A stretch of DNA of 64,000 nucleotides from Corynebacterium ammoniagenes DSM 20306 (GCF_001941425.1 NZ_CP009244.1:682001-746000), one strand, 5' to 3'. Shown: positions 46,147 to 55,413, numbered from the stretch's first letter. The notes: a model not told the origin generated them from the sequence alone. Translations and numbers: made by a program.

Positions 46147-47559
46147 ATGGCTCAAAGCAGGTCATTTAGCGTTCCCATCGCACTGCTCGCGGCCGGTGCG
46201 CTTTTCCTCGAAATCCTCGATGGAACAATTCTGACCACCGCTGTTCCCGCTATCGCAGCGGACTTCGGTGTCGGACCGGGGCAGGTTAGTTTCGTTCTGG
46301 TGTCCTATCTCGTGGCCGCAGCGGTAGGTATTCCTGCCACTGGTTGGCTCTCGGATCGTTTTGGGGTACGACCAGTGTTTCTAGTGGCTCTGGTGGTATT
46401 CACCGCAGCATCGCTATTGTGTGGGCTGGCACCGAATCTCTCGGTACTTATCGCCGCTCGAATCATTCAAGGTCTCGGTGGTGCGATAATTGTTCCCGTG
46501 GGCAGGCTAGCGGTGATCCGTGGAACCGACCCCAAAGACTATTTAGATGCCATTGCATTTTTGACCTGGCCTGCGCTGGTTGCTCCTGTCATCGCACCGG
46601 TGCTGGGCGGTGTCATCACAGACACCATGGGCTGGCGCTGGATTTTCTTCCTCAATGTACCGCTGGGAATCATCGCCGTCTTTGTCGGTCTTGCAGTACT
46701 GCCTAAAGACACAAAAGTGCCCACCGGACGATTCGACGTCGTGGGCTTTCTCGGCGTCGCCATCATCATGGTTGCGCTGACCGTTGGCGCGGAACTGCTC
46801 ACGGCGGATGTAGAACACCGTGGATTAATCACGAGCATTTTGGTCGGCATCGCTGTCATTGTCACCGCGTTTATCATCCGGTGGCTGCGAACCCCAGGCA
46901 GAATTTTTGACCTCAGCGTGCTGCGTGTTCCAACGTTTCGCGTTGGCAATTCTTCCGGCAGTATCTATCGGCTGGTAATTACCGCGGTTCCATTCATGTT
47001 TACGCTGCTGTTCCAGGTCTCCTTCGGCTGGTCTGCCACCATGGCTGGCGCGATGGTCGTGGCCTTGTTCGCCGGCAATGTCGCGATTAAGCCATTTACT
47101 ACGCCGCTCATTCGTAGATTTGCCTTTAAACCAGTGCTTATCTTCTCTAATGCCGCCGGCGCAGTCGTCTTGGCCTCTTTTCTCTTCATCACTGCCGATA
47201 CCCCGTTGTTCATCATTGCGACGCTGCTCTTTATCTCTGGTGCGCTGCGTTCGCTCGGGTTTAGCGCCTATAACACCTTGCAGTTCGTTGATATTGGAAA
47301 AGAGCAAACTAATAACGCCAACGTTCTTTCTGCCACGCTGCACCAACTAGGAATGTCCATTGGCATCGCTGTGGCGGTTATTGCCATATCGCTAGCACCA
47401 TCTTTTGCCTGGGCATTTCCCATGGCAGCAGCCCTATTTCTGATTCCTCTTATCGGTGCGGCAGCGTTGCCTGCCGGTGGCGGAGATAGTGCACTGGTAA
47501 AACCAGGAAAAGAACACCCAAAAGCTAGCTTGAAGACAAAAATAACGATGAGAAAGTAA
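46147..47559 (+). CDS. MFS transporter, DHA2 (EmrB-like) type
   Basis: 470 aa from the ATG at 46147, with GAAAGGA 8 nt upstream; the longer frame starts in the terminator region. It has about fourteen membrane segments. The N-terminal motif LEILDGTILTTAVPAIAADF is typical of drug:H+ antiporter family 2, and the loop motif GWLSDRFGVRPVF follows. In this cluster it may export or import a cyclitol rather than a drug; the iol cluster of C. glutamicum also contains an MFS gene here. Confidence 0.83.
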   Translation: MAQSRSFSVPIALLAAGALFLEILDGTILTTAVPAIAADFGVGPGQVSFVLVSYLVAAAVGIPATGWLSDRFGVRPVFLVALVVFTAASLLCGLAPNLSVLIAARIIQGLGGAIIVPVGRLAVIRGTDPKDYLDAIAFLTWPALVAPVIAPVLGGVITDTMGWRWIFFLNVPLGIIAVFVGLAVLPKDTKVPTGRFDVVGFLGVAIIMVALTVGAELLTADVEHRGLITSILVGIAVIVTAFIIRWLRTPGRIFDLSVLRVPTFRVGNSSGSIYRLVITAVPFMFTLLFQVSFGWSATMAGAMVVALFAGNVAIKPFTTPLIRRFAFKPVLIFSNAAGAVVLASFLFITADTPLFIIATLLFISGALRSLGFSAYNTLQFVDIGKEQTNNANVLSATLHQLGMSIGIAVAVIAISLAPSFAWAFPMAAALFLIPLIGAAALPAGGGDSALVKPGKEHPKASLKTKITMRK

Positions 47560-47569
47560 GTGACAAATA

Positions 47570-48592
47570 ATGAATATTCGCATTGGACTGGTTGGTTATG
47601 GAACCGGGGGACGCTATTTCCACGCGCCCTATATTGAAGCCTCCCCACACTGTGAGCTAGTCGGTGTTGTCGCGCGTTCGGAAAGTTCTAAAGCTAAAGT
47701 TGCCGAAGATTTCCCGGAGGTACCCGCAGTGGATTCGCTGTCAGATCTCATCGGATTAGGCGTAGATGCCGTGGTTATTTCCACCCCGCCTGACACGCGC
47801 CGCGAATTAGTTCTCGAAGCTATCGATGCAGGAGTAGCGGTGGTTGCTGATAAACCGTTTGCGCCCAATGCACAGGCAGCGCAGGAGTTGGTCGATGCAG
47901 CAGATAACGCCGGTGTGTTGTTGAATGTCTTCCACAATCGACGCTACGACACCGACTTTGTTACCGCGATGAAGGTCAAACAGCAGCTTGGCCAGTTACG
48001 CAGCTTGGATCTGCGCTTCGATTTGGACGAGCCGGAATCACTCGAGCCTGGTTTTCATGGCGGGTTGCTCAGGGACTTAGGCACACATGTGGTGGACCAG
48101 GCATTAACGCTGATGGGATCCGCATATGAAGTCACAGCGCATGTATGCCATATCGGATTGCCAGAAGGACGAACGGATAAGCGCTTTCGCATCATCATTG
48201 AGCACGGCTCGGCTGCGGTATCGATGATTTCTGCCAGCAAAGTGGACTGGCTCGTCTCCCGTGAGCTGCGCTTAGCCGGTGAGCGGGGTGCATATGTCTC
48301 CGATTACCGTGATGTTCAGGCAGAAGCGATCAAGAAGGGCCAACGCCCAGCAGGCAAGCGTGATGCCTGGGGTTATGAATCGCATGACCGCTGGGGACAA
48401 TTGCGAACCCCCGAAGGCGTGGAGACCATACGTTCAGAGCAGGGAGATTACACAAACTTCTATGATGAGTTCGCCTTCGCCGTTGAAAATAAGACTGCTG
48501 GTCCCGTGCCTGCGTGGCAAGGAGTCGAAGTCTTGAAAGTCCTCGATGCCGTGGTTAAAAGTGCGGAAGAACGCCGAAGCATCCGACTTTAA
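47570..48592 (+). CDS. Gfo/Idh/MocA family oxidoreductase
   Basis: 340 aa, with 10 bp to the MFS gene. The NAD loop is LVGYGTGGRYFHAPYI near residue 6. The EKP motif is replaced by Asp-Lys-Pro (ADKPF, near 92), which keeps the catalytic Lys. The Gly-Thr-His segment of DLGTHVVDQAL near 170 follows. Probably oxidises a sugar or cyclitol. Its stop codon overlaps the convergent lacI stop in the shared TTTAA sequence. Confidence 0.86.
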   Translation: MNIRIGLVGYGTGGRYFHAPYIEASPHCELVGVVARSESSKAKVAEDFPEVPAVDSLSDLIGLGVDAVVISTPPDTRRELVLEAIDAGVAVVADKPFAPNAQAAQELVDAADNAGVLLNVFHNRRYDTDFVTAMKVKQQLGQLRSLDLRFDLDEPESLEPGFHGGLLRDLGTHVVDQALTLMGSAYEVTAHVCHIGLPEGRTDKRFRIIIEHGSAAVSMISASKVDWLVSRELRLAGERGAYVSDYRDVQAEAIKKGQRPAGKRDAWGYESHDRWGQLRTPEGVETIRSEQGDYTNFYDEFAFAVENKTAGPVPAWQGVEVLKVLDAVVKSAEERRSIRL

Positions 48593-49605
48593 TCAGAGCG
48601 TGGTTTCGCACTAGTGCCACGAATGATGAGCTGCGGGACTAACGTGTGGTCGACATCGGCAAAGGTGTTATTCGCATCGAGTTTGTTCAGCAACAACAGT
48701 GCCGCATTGCGGCCGACCCCAATACTGTTGTCATCAATGGTGGTTAAATCAATGAGACGTGACTGCGCTAGGGGAGTGTTGTCATAGCCTACGACGGAAA
48801 GCTCGCGCGGCACGTGGAGTCCACGAGTGCGCGCCGCACCTAAAACACCAATGGCTGTGATGTCGTTGGAGGCGAAAATCGCCGTTATGCCCGGATTTTC
48901 TTCCAACAGCTCCATGGCTGTGTCGTAGCCAAAACGCTCGGTTGCTGGACCTGGTGTCTCATTGAGGATTGGCTGCAACCCATTGTCGCGCATGGTGGAG
49001 ACATAGCTTGCCAAGCGCTTTTGGCCAGCGCCACTGTGGACGTTGATGTGCGCGATGTCTGTATGTCCTAGCGAGATGAGGTGCTCTGTCGCAATCTTTG
49101 CGCCCAGGAAGTCATCGTTGGAGACAGCACGTTTCGACGACGAACTTGCCGTGTCGACGGGTGTGAACCTCGTGCCGGCAACCACAAAAGGCGGCATGTT
49201 GTCCGGGAGGGATTTCTCGGCAATATCTTGAGCAATGATGATGCCATCGGGGCGCATCGTCAGCGCGTGCGTAATCGGGTCGGTATCGGAACCAGCGGTT
49301 AAAGAATCAATAACCGAAAGCCGGTATCCCTGTGGGGTGAGCACTTCACTGAGTGCTTGCAGCATGTCAATAAACCACGGGTTGGAATAGTCATCAATGA
49401 GTACCGCGATGAGATTGCGGTGCTTGGCTGCAAGATCGGAAGCAGCACGATTTGGCTGGTAGCCCAGCTTATTGATGGCGTCATTGACCGCTTTCGTGGA
49501 GCGTGCGCTCACGCTGGGGGAGTTGCGAAGAACCAAGGAAACAAGGGATTTAGAGACTCCTGCTTCTTTGGCAACGTCATAAATTGTGGGTCGTGCTCTG
49601 CTCAT
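48589..49605 (-). CDS. LacI-family transcriptional regulator
   Basis: 338 aa. The N-terminal LacI helix-turn-helix (TIYDVAKEAGVSKSLVSLVLR, split here as TIYDVAKEAGVSKSL and VSLVLR) is followed by a periplasmic-binding-like sugar domain. No ribosome site precedes the ATG. A TAGAAT -10 box on the minus strand (49613-49618) ends 7 nt before it, the geometry of a leaderless mRNA. It probably represses the divergent three-gene oxidoreductase operon through the TTGGAACGCTCCAA site. Confidence 0.87.
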   Translation of the reverse strand: MSRARPTIYDVAKEAGVSKSLVSLVLRNSPSVSARSTKAVNDAINKLGYQPNRAASDLAAKHRNLIAVLIDDYSNPWFIDMLQALSEVLTPQGYRLSVIDSLTAGSDTDPITHALTMRPDGIIIAQDIAEKSLPDNMPPFVVAGTRFTPVDTASSSSKRAVSNDDFLGAKIATEHLISLGHTDIAHINVHSGAGQKRLASYVSTMRDNGLQPILNETPGPATERFGYDTAMELLEENPGITAIFASNDITAIGVLGAARTRGLHVPRELSVVGYDNTPLAQSRLIDLTTIDDNSIGVGRNAALLLLNKLDANNTFADVDHTLVPQLIIRGTSAKPRSD

Positions 49606-49630
49606 TTAAATAATTCTACCTTTGGCCTAT

Positions 49631-49640
49631 TGACAGGACA
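49631..49640. promoter_or_regulatory. Candidate IolR site TGACAGGACA with divergent promoters
   Basis: It overlaps the -35 box TTGACA (49630-49635) of the rightward operon. The -10 region is TATAGT/TAGTTT at 49651-49658. It differs by one base from the iolC operator TGTCAGGACA, which links this intergenic region to IolR. Confidence 0.5.
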
Positions 49641-49660
49641 TAGTTTCAAATATAGTTTTA

Positions 49661-49674
49661 TTGGAACGCTCCAA
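49661..49674. promoter_or_regulatory. Candidate LacI-type operator TTGGAACGCTCCAA
   Basis: A near-perfect 14-bp palindrome with the central CG common for LacI-family sites and one mismatched pair. It lies just after the -10 region of the operon divergent from the lacI gene, a repressor position. Confidence 0.6.
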
Positions 49675-49739
49675 ACATTGCTTCACATCACATTACAGGA
49701 GCTTCGTAAACCAGTACACACCTCTCGAGGGGAAGAAAT

Positions 49740-50999
49740 ATGACTGAGCAAGTCACTAATCAAACCAACGCTAATGAAATCCGCGTCGCTGTCATTGGCG
49801 CTGGCATGGCTGGCAAAGCCCACGCAGCGGGGTATTTGACCGCACCGGCCACCTACGACAGCACCTTGCCCAAAGTTCGCTTGGTATCTATTGCTGATGC
49901 CAACGAGGACTTGGCTAAGACCACCGCTGCTCGCTTTGGCTTTGAGCGCTACGACACCTCGTGGCAAGCAATCGTTGAAGCAGATGACATCGACGTGGTC
50001 AGCGTGGTTGTCGCGAATTTCCTGCACCGTGACATCGTCGAAGCACTGTTGGCATCTGGCAAGCATGTCCTGTGTGAAAAGCCGCTTTCGGACAATATTG
50101 AGGACGCACAAGCTATGATTCGCGCCGCAGAAGACGCCGAATCCAAAGGTCTTATCGCGCGCATTGGCTTGACGTATCGCCGTTCACCAGCGGTTGCGCA
50201 CATTCGCGACCTCGTGCTCTCTGGAGAACTCGGCAAGGTCTTGCACTTCTCCGGGCACTACTGGACTGACTATGGCTCCAACCCACAAGCACCGATCAGC
50301 TGGCGCTACAAGGGGCCTAATGGTTCCGGCGCACTGGCGGATGTCGGCAGCCACCTGACCTACCTTGCGGAGTTTGTCGCCGGCTCGGATTTCTCTGAGG
50401 TCCGTGGTGGTCAGCTATCTACCGTTATCACCGAGCGTCCAAAGCCACTTGGCGCTGTCGTGGGCCACGAGGGAGGAGCGGTATCGGATGAATATGAGGC
50501 AGTTGAAAATGACGACGTAGCATCATTTTCCGGCAACTTCGCCGGCGGCGGCACCGCAACCATTCAGGTCACGCGCATCTCCCAGGGTCACCCCAATACG
50601 CTAGGCTTCGAACTATTTTGTGAGAAAGGCTCGGTACTTTTCGATTTCCGCAAACCCGGCGAATTCCACATCTTCACCCCATCGACCTCGACCGATACTT
50701 CCCAGGAAGCCGGCTACCGGACCATCACGCTCGGACCTAACCACCCATATTGGCGCGGTGGTCTTGCCATGGACGCGCCAGGCGTTGGCTTGGGCCAAAA
50801 CGAAGGCTTCGTGTTCCAGGCTCGCGCATTCCTTGAAGAGGTCGCAGGGATTGCCGAAAAAGACAGCCTTCCTCGTTGCGCCACGTTGGCAGAGGGCCTG
50901 CACAACATGCAGCTTATCGATGCAGTCTCCCAGTCCGCCGCAGACAATGGAGCAACCGTCCCAGTTCCCGCCCAGAGCAACGCTCGCGTGAACGTCTAG
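49740..50999 (+). CDS. Gfo/Idh/MocA family oxidoreductase
   Basis: 419 aa, longer than IolG because of an extended C-terminal domain. The NAD loop is VIGAGMAGKAHAAGY near residue 18. The EKPLSDN motif lies near residue 113, and the substrate histidine is in LADVGSHLTYLAEF near 200. This long form resembles oxidoreductases of scyllo-inositol or other cyclitols and sugars. First gene of the LacI-controlled operon; an 18-bp gap to the isomerase gene suggests co-translation. Confidence 0.87.
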   Translation: MTEQVTNQTNANEIRVAVIGAGMAGKAHAAGYLTAPATYDSTLPKVRLVSIADANEDLAKTTAARFGFERYDTSWQAIVEADDIDVVSVVVANFLHRDIVEALLASGKHVLCEKPLSDNIEDAQAMIRAAEDAESKGLIARIGLTYRRSPAVAHIRDLVLSGELGKVLHFSGHYWTDYGSNPQAPISWRYKGPNGSGALADVGSHLTYLAEFVAGSDFSEVRGGQLSTVITERPKPLGAVVGHEGGAVSDEYEAVENDDVASFSGNFAGGGTATIQVTRISQGHPNTLGFELFCEKGSVLFDFRKPGEFHIFTPSTSTDTSQEAGYRTITLGPNHPYWRGGLAMDAPGVGLGQNEGFVFQARAFLEEVAGIAEKDSLPRCATLAEGLHNMQLIDAVSQSAADNGATVPVPAQSNARVNV

Positions 51000-51017
51000 G
51001 AAAGAAGGAAACGATTT

Positions 51018-52025
51018 ATGAAACTTGGACTATATAATGCAATCTTCCACGATCGCAGCTTGCCTGAGGCACTCCAAGCAATCCAAGATGCTGGGCTAAC
51101 GGGGATTGAGCTCAATACGGGTGGTTTCCTGCCGGCCAAGCACATCCCAACTTTCGACGACATTCTCGAAAGTGACGATGCACGCGACGAATTCCTCGGC
51201 CAGTTCGAAGGAACCGGCGTTGATATCTACGGGCTGAACTGCAACGGCAACCCATTGCACCCGAATAAAGCTATCAGGGACAAGCATGCTGAAGATGTTC
51301 GCCGTTCCATCCGTTTGGCAGAGCGCTTGGGGCAGACCCGCGTGGTGACCATGTCTGGGTTACCTGGCGGTGAGCCGGATACGCGGCGACCAAACTGGAT
51401 TGTTAACGCCTGGAACTCTGCCGCTTTGGACGTGCTGGATTATCAGTGGGATATTGCCGCTGACTTCTGGCGGGAAACTGACCGGCTCGCAGCCGACCAC
51501 GGCGTCAAAGTAGCGCTTGAGCTGCACCCGCAGAACCTAGTCTTCAATTCTGCTGATGTCCACAAGCTCATTGAGCTGACCGGTGCGACCAACGTGGGCG
51601 TGGAATTGGATGCGTCACACCTGTTTTGGCAGCAAATGGAACCCATCGCTGTCATTGACCACCTAGGCGAGCTGATTTTCCATGCCGCAGCGAAAGACGT
51701 GCGTATTAACAAGGAATGGGTCCAGCTCAACGGCGTGCTGGATAACAGTTTCCGTCGCCTGGATCCCTCCGAGGAACGCACAAACCTCGGCGGTGATGAA
51801 TGGGCTAATGAGTGGCCACAGAACTCTGCTTGGGACTTCGTGGCATTGGGCAAGGGCCACGATCAGGCGTACTGGACGGAATTCCTTCGTGCCTTGCACC
51901 GCGTTGACCCAGAGATGCTCGTCAATATTGAGCACGAGGATGTTGAACTAGGAAGAGAAGAAGGAGTGAAGATCGCGGCGGATGTTCTCAACGCCGCCAA
52001 TGACGCACTCGAGTCCTCCCTCTAA
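51018..52025 (+). CDS. TIM-barrel sugar phosphate isomerase/epimerase
   Basis: 335 aa of the xylose-isomerase-like superfamily. Probable metal ligands are Glu in ALELHPQN near residue 158, Asp and His in VGVELDASHLFWQ near 197, His in ELIFHAAAKDVRI and Glu in NIEHEDVE near 310. It lies between two Gfo/Idh/MocA genes, the usual setting for oxidation followed by isomerisation of a keto-cyclitol or keto-sugar. AAGAAGGAAA precedes the ATG. Confidence 0.85.
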   Translation: MKLGLYNAIFHDRSLPEALQAIQDAGLTGIELNTGGFLPAKHIPTFDDILESDDARDEFLGQFEGTGVDIYGLNCNGNPLHPNKAIRDKHAEDVRRSIRLAERLGQTRVVTMSGLPGGEPDTRRPNWIVNAWNSAALDVLDYQWDIAADFWRETDRLAADHGVKVALELHPQNLVFNSADVHKLIELTGATNVGVELDASHLFWQQMEPIAVIDHLGELIFHAAAKDVRINKEWVQLNGVLDNSFRRLDPSEERTNLGGDEWANEWPQNSAWDFVALGKGHDQAYWTEFLRALHRVDPEMLVNIEHEDVELGREEGVKIAADVLNAANDALESSL

Positions 52026-52049
52026 GGAGCAATCCCATACTTGGAAGCT

Positions 52050-52082
52050 GCCCGATCACTTAAGAAAGCTAAGCGGTCGGGC
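52050..52082. other. Hairpin in the operon gap
   Basis: GCCCGA/TCGGGC with an inner CTTA/TAAG pairing fills the 83-bp gap between the isomerase and the next oxidoreductase. It lacks a T-run, so it is more likely an mRNA-stability or attenuation structure than a full terminator. Confidence 0.4.
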
Positions 52083-52108
52083 TCCTACGCATTAAAGAAG
52101 GAAATAAT

Positions 52109-53302
52109 ATGTCTGTTGAATCACGAACCTTGAATGCTGGCGTCATCTCCTTGGGCTGGATGGGCCGGTTGCATTCCCGCTCCTACCTGGCTGTCAAGCA
52201 CCACTTTTCCGATTTGCCGGTAAATGTCGTTCTGCATACCGCCGCCGACCCTGATGAAGGCGGTCGCCGCCACGCCACGGAGGCGCTGGGATTTTTACAT
52301 GCCGTCAGCGACTATAAAGAGCTACTTGCCAATCCAGACATCGATGTGGTGTCAATATGCTCACCGAACTTTCTCCACCACGAAATCGCTCTGGCCGCCA
52401 TTGAAGCTGGCAAACCATTCTGGATTGAAAAGCCGATGGGCCGCAGTGCCACCGAGTCCAAGGAAATTGCTCAAGGGGCCAATGAAGCGGGTCTCGTGAC
52501 GTCGGTCGGTTTCAACTACCGCCATGTCCCAGCCATTGCTGAGGCCCGCCGCCTGGTCCACGCCGGGGAGATTGGCACAATCACCAACGTACGGGTGAGC
52601 TTTAAAGCCGACTACTCAGCGGACCCACTTGGTGCATTGACGTGGCGCTTTAAAGCAGAGCTCGCAGGCTCGGGCGTGCTGGGAGACTTGATGTCTCACG
52701 GCTTCGATTTAGCTCAGTACATCGTGGGCAAGATTGATTCCGTCACAGCGACCAACGGCATCTTTATTCAACAACGACCCCTTCCCTCAGCAAAAGCAGC
52801 CAGCCACTTCTCCCAAGGCTCGGATGATGCTCCTAAAGGTGAAGTGGAAAACGAGGACTACACTGCAGTCCTTGGTCGCTTTGAATCTGGCGCGCTGGGT
52901 GTATTCGAATCGAGCCGTGTTGCCGTTGGTCCACGTGCTGAGTATATTGTCGAGGTCTACGGAACTAGAGGCTCACTGCGGTGGAATTTCCACCGCCTCA
53001 ATGAGCTGGAGTTCGCAGACACTGCCGATGGTTATCGCACGATTATGTCTGGTCCCAACTTTGGAGATTTCTCGCGTTTCCAACCGGGTGCCGGCACAGG
53101 TATGGGCTTCGACAATCTCAAGGCAATTGAGGCTTACCTCTTCCTCAAATCAGTTGTAGAAAACAAGCAGTATGCCCCATCGGTTGGCGATGGCTGGGCA
53201 GCCGCTGAAGTTGCTGACGCAGCCCTTGAAAGCGCCGAATCTGGCCAGTGGGTGGATATCAAGCCCGTAGATGTACCGACGACGTATGGCCAGAAGCTGT
53301 AG
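52109..53302 (+). CDS. Gfo/Idh/MocA family oxidoreductase
   Basis: 397 aa. The start of the Rossmann fold is LGWMGRLHSRSYLA near residue 12, EKPMGRS lies near 110 and the substrate segment is GDLMSHGFDLAQYIVG near 195. Third gene of the operon. It has its own ribosome site (AAGAAGGAAA). The substrate is probably a cyclitol or sugar isomer different from that of the first gene of the operon. Confidence 0.86.
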   Translation: MSVESRTLNAGVISLGWMGRLHSRSYLAVKHHFSDLPVNVVLHTAADPDEGGRRHATEALGFLHAVSDYKELLANPDIDVVSICSPNFLHHEIALAAIEAGKPFWIEKPMGRSATESKEIAQGANEAGLVTSVGFNYRHVPAIAEARRLVHAGEIGTITNVRVSFKADYSADPLGALTWRFKAELAGSGVLGDLMSHGFDLAQYIVGKIDSVTATNGIFIQQRPLPSAKAASHFSQGSDDAPKGEVENEDYTAVLGRFESGALGVFESSRVAVGPRAEYIVEVYGTRGSLRWNFHRLNELEFADTADGYRTIMSGPNFGDFSRFQPGAGTGMGFDNLKAIEAYLFLKSVVENKQYAPSVGDGWAAAEVADAALESAESGQWVDIKPVDVPTTYGQKL

Positions 53303-53322
53303 CCGACTGTAACCCCATAATC

Positions 53323-53358
53323 AGTGGTGCCTGCATCGATGTCGATGCAGGCACCACT
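53323..53358 (+). terminator. Strong hairpin terminator
   Basis: A perfect 17-bp stem (AGTGGTGCCTGCATCGA and its complement) with a 2-base loop and a short TTT tail, 20 bp after the oxidoreductase stop. Confidence 0.85.
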
Positions 53359-53411
53359 TTCCGGACTTAGTAGATTAAATCCTGTAGAACCAGCAACTGG
53401 TAAACGTAGCA

Positions 53412-53450
53412 TAAGGCCCCTGGAAGATGAGTTCTTTTCCAGAGGCCTTA
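53412..53450 (-). terminator. Terminator after iolT
   Basis: The stem TAAGGCC..TGGAA / TTCCA..GGCCTTA with a small internal mismatch lies 35 bp downstream of the iolT stop on its strand. Confidence 0.75.
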
Positions 53451-53484
53451 CGCTGTGACTTTCGGTGGGGTTGAGGTTGAGTAT

Positions 53485-54966
53485 TTAGTTGTTCTTCACC
53501 TTGCCTTTGCGGACGTTTTTGTCAAAGATGACACCGCTGGTGACGTCTTCATCAATTTCTTCCAGCGTACGTCCGCGGGTCTCCGGGACCATCGCGTAGA
53601 TGAAGATGAGCGCGATGACTCCGACGCCTGCGAAGAGGAAGAAAGTACCAGTCAGGCCGACGAGTTCCATCAATGATGGGAAGAACAGGCCGAGGAATGC
53701 GTTGGTAATCCAGAGGAAGAATACAGAGATACCAATTGCTGCACCACGCATGGCCAGTGGGAAGAGCTCAGAGAGCATGACCCACGTTGCAACGTTCAAG
53801 AAGGTTTGCATGGAGCCTACAAAGATGACGACCAGGGTGAGGATGACGTAGGGGCGGAGTGGGTCGCCGACTGGGAACGCGAAGGACGCAATTCCGATGA
53901 GAACGTGGGAGATTGTGGTCAGTGTGTAGCCGGTAATGAGGGTGGTGCGGCGGTTGACGCGGTCCATCATCCATAGTGCGATGAATGCGCCGACGACGGC
54001 GATGACACCTGGAGCAATGTTTGCGATAAGAGCAGCGTTTTCAGAGAAGCCAGCCTCAACCAGAACAACTTGGCCGTAGTACATGATGGAGTTAATGCCG
54101 GTCAGCTGCTGGGCTACGCCTAGGCCAATACCAACGATGAGAATGCGTACGAACCACTTATTGGAAAGAATCTCTTTGAAGCTGATTGTCGATTTCTCAG
54201 CCTCTTTCTCTTCCTCAACTAGTTCCTGAACCTCGGCAATTTCTGCATTTGCGCGGTCGAGAGGGCGCACGGTTTTCAGAACTTCTCGTGCCTCTTCAAT
54301 GCGACCTTGATCGACCAGCCAGCGCGGGGACTCTGGGACTCGGAGCATGCCGAAGAACAGACAGATTGCTGGAATGGCTGCGATAGCCAGCATGTAGCGC
54401 CACACGCCTTCGTGTTGACCCCAGATATTGCCGATGATGGCGTTAATGACGAATGCTGCCAGCTGGCCAACGACAATCATGAGCTCGTTACGGCCGGCGA
54501 GGGAGCCACGAATTTCAAATGGGGCAAGCTCTGCCAGGTAGACGGGAACAACGGTGGAAGCGCCACCCACTGCAAGACCTAGAATCACGCGTCCGAGAAC
54601 CATGATTTCAAAGTTGGGGGTGAAGACGCAGACCAGCGCTCCGACGAAGAAAGCGACGGCCAGAAGAATGATTGTCTTGCGTCGTCCCCATTTATCAGAG
54701 ACTCGGCCCAGAATCATTGCTCCGACTGCTGCACCGAAAAGAAGTGATGAGGTGACAACGCCTTCAGTGAATGCTGTGAGGCCTAGCTCGCGGGTCATTG
54801 GTGCAAGAGCACCATTGATAACCCCGGTGTCGTATCCGAAGAGTAGACCGCCGAATGTTGCAATCAGTGCTACGTAGAACAGTCTTTTGCGAAACGGTCC
54901 TTCTGTAAGAGGAGGAAGTTTCCTGCTCGTTTCAGGACCTTCTGTATCAGCGAACGCACTTACCAT
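53485..54966 (-). CDS. iolT: myo-Inositol:H+ symporter, sugar porter family
   Basis: 493 aa from the ATG at 54966, which has AGGAG 5 nt upstream; the GTG at 54972 overlaps the ribosome site. Sugar-porter MFS with twelve membrane segments: FGGLLFGYDTGVINGAL in TM1, GRVSDKWGRRKTI after TM2, PESPRWL before the central loop, QQLTGINSIMYYG in TM7 and PETRGRTLEEID at the end. These match IolT-type inositol importers of corynebacteria. A TGWCRGGACA element about 110 bp upstream suggests IolR control. Confidence 0.9.
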   Translation of the reverse strand: MVSAFADTEGPETSRKLPPLTEGPFRKRLFYVALIATFGGLLFGYDTGVINGALAPMTRELGLTAFTEGVVTSSLLFGAAVGAMILGRVSDKWGRRKTIILLAVAFFVGALVCVFTPNFEIMVLGRVILGLAVGGASTVVPVYLAELAPFEIRGSLAGRNELMIVVGQLAAFVINAIIGNIWGQHEGVWRYMLAIAAIPAICLFFGMLRVPESPRWLVDQGRIEEAREVLKTVRPLDRANAEIAEVQELVEEEKEAEKSTISFKEILSNKWFVRILIVGIGLGVAQQLTGINSIMYYGQVVLVEAGFSENAALIANIAPGVIAVVGAFIALWMMDRVNRRTTLITGYTLTTISHVLIGIASFAFPVGDPLRPYVILTLVVIFVGSMQTFLNVATWVMLSELFPLAMRGAAIGISVFFLWITNAFLGLFFPSLMELVGLTGTFFLFAGVGVIALIFIYAMVPETRGRTLEEIDEDVTSGVIFDKNVRKGKVKNN

Positions 54967-55074
54967 TTTCACTCCTAAGTGTTAGGTGGCCAGGTTAGCC
55001 AGGGAGGGAGCATGCACAGGATGTACAGGTAGTGACTCCCATCACCAATGAAAATGATTGTGTCAGTGCCAATA

Positions 55075-55084
55075 TGTCCCGTCA
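55075..55084 (-). promoter_or_regulatory. Candidate IolR operator at iolT
   Basis: TGACGGGACA on the minus strand, followed by TA as in the lacI-region copy (TTGACRGGACATA in both). It lies 109-118 bp before the iolT start codon, close to the place where promoter mutations relieve IolR repression of C. glutamicum iolT1, as I recall. Confidence 0.55.
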
Positions 55085-55387
55085 ATCGAACATGACATAG
55101 TTTTTCCAGATTCTTTTCTCGGCCGTCAAGATTTGCGCGCAATTTCGATGCGTATAGAATGTCAATTAAGAAACATATCGCGAGAGTAAAGTGTCTATAA
55201 CCTGCGGTTTGGCGGAGATTTATTTCACCTGATGGGGTAGGACGATGTGATTGTCAAGAATTTTGAGTGACGAGCGCGGGGGTAGCGGGGGTAGTGGATT
55301 CGAGTCATTTGCCCTATTTGTTAGGTGACATTGTCAGGTCTAATTGTGGGCAAAGTTCCGAATGTTAAAACAAAGTCTGCGAGCAGG

Positions 55388-55413
55388 GGAGTCGCCCGTG
55401 TACAGGTGACTCC
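55388..55413. other. Stable hairpin of unknown role
   Basis: GGAGTCGCC pairs with GGTGACTCC around an 8-base loop (one G-U pair). On the minus strand it lies about 140 bp after the isochorismatase-type stop and is followed by T-rich sequence, so it could act as a weak terminator; a structured RNA is also possible. Confidence 0.35.
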
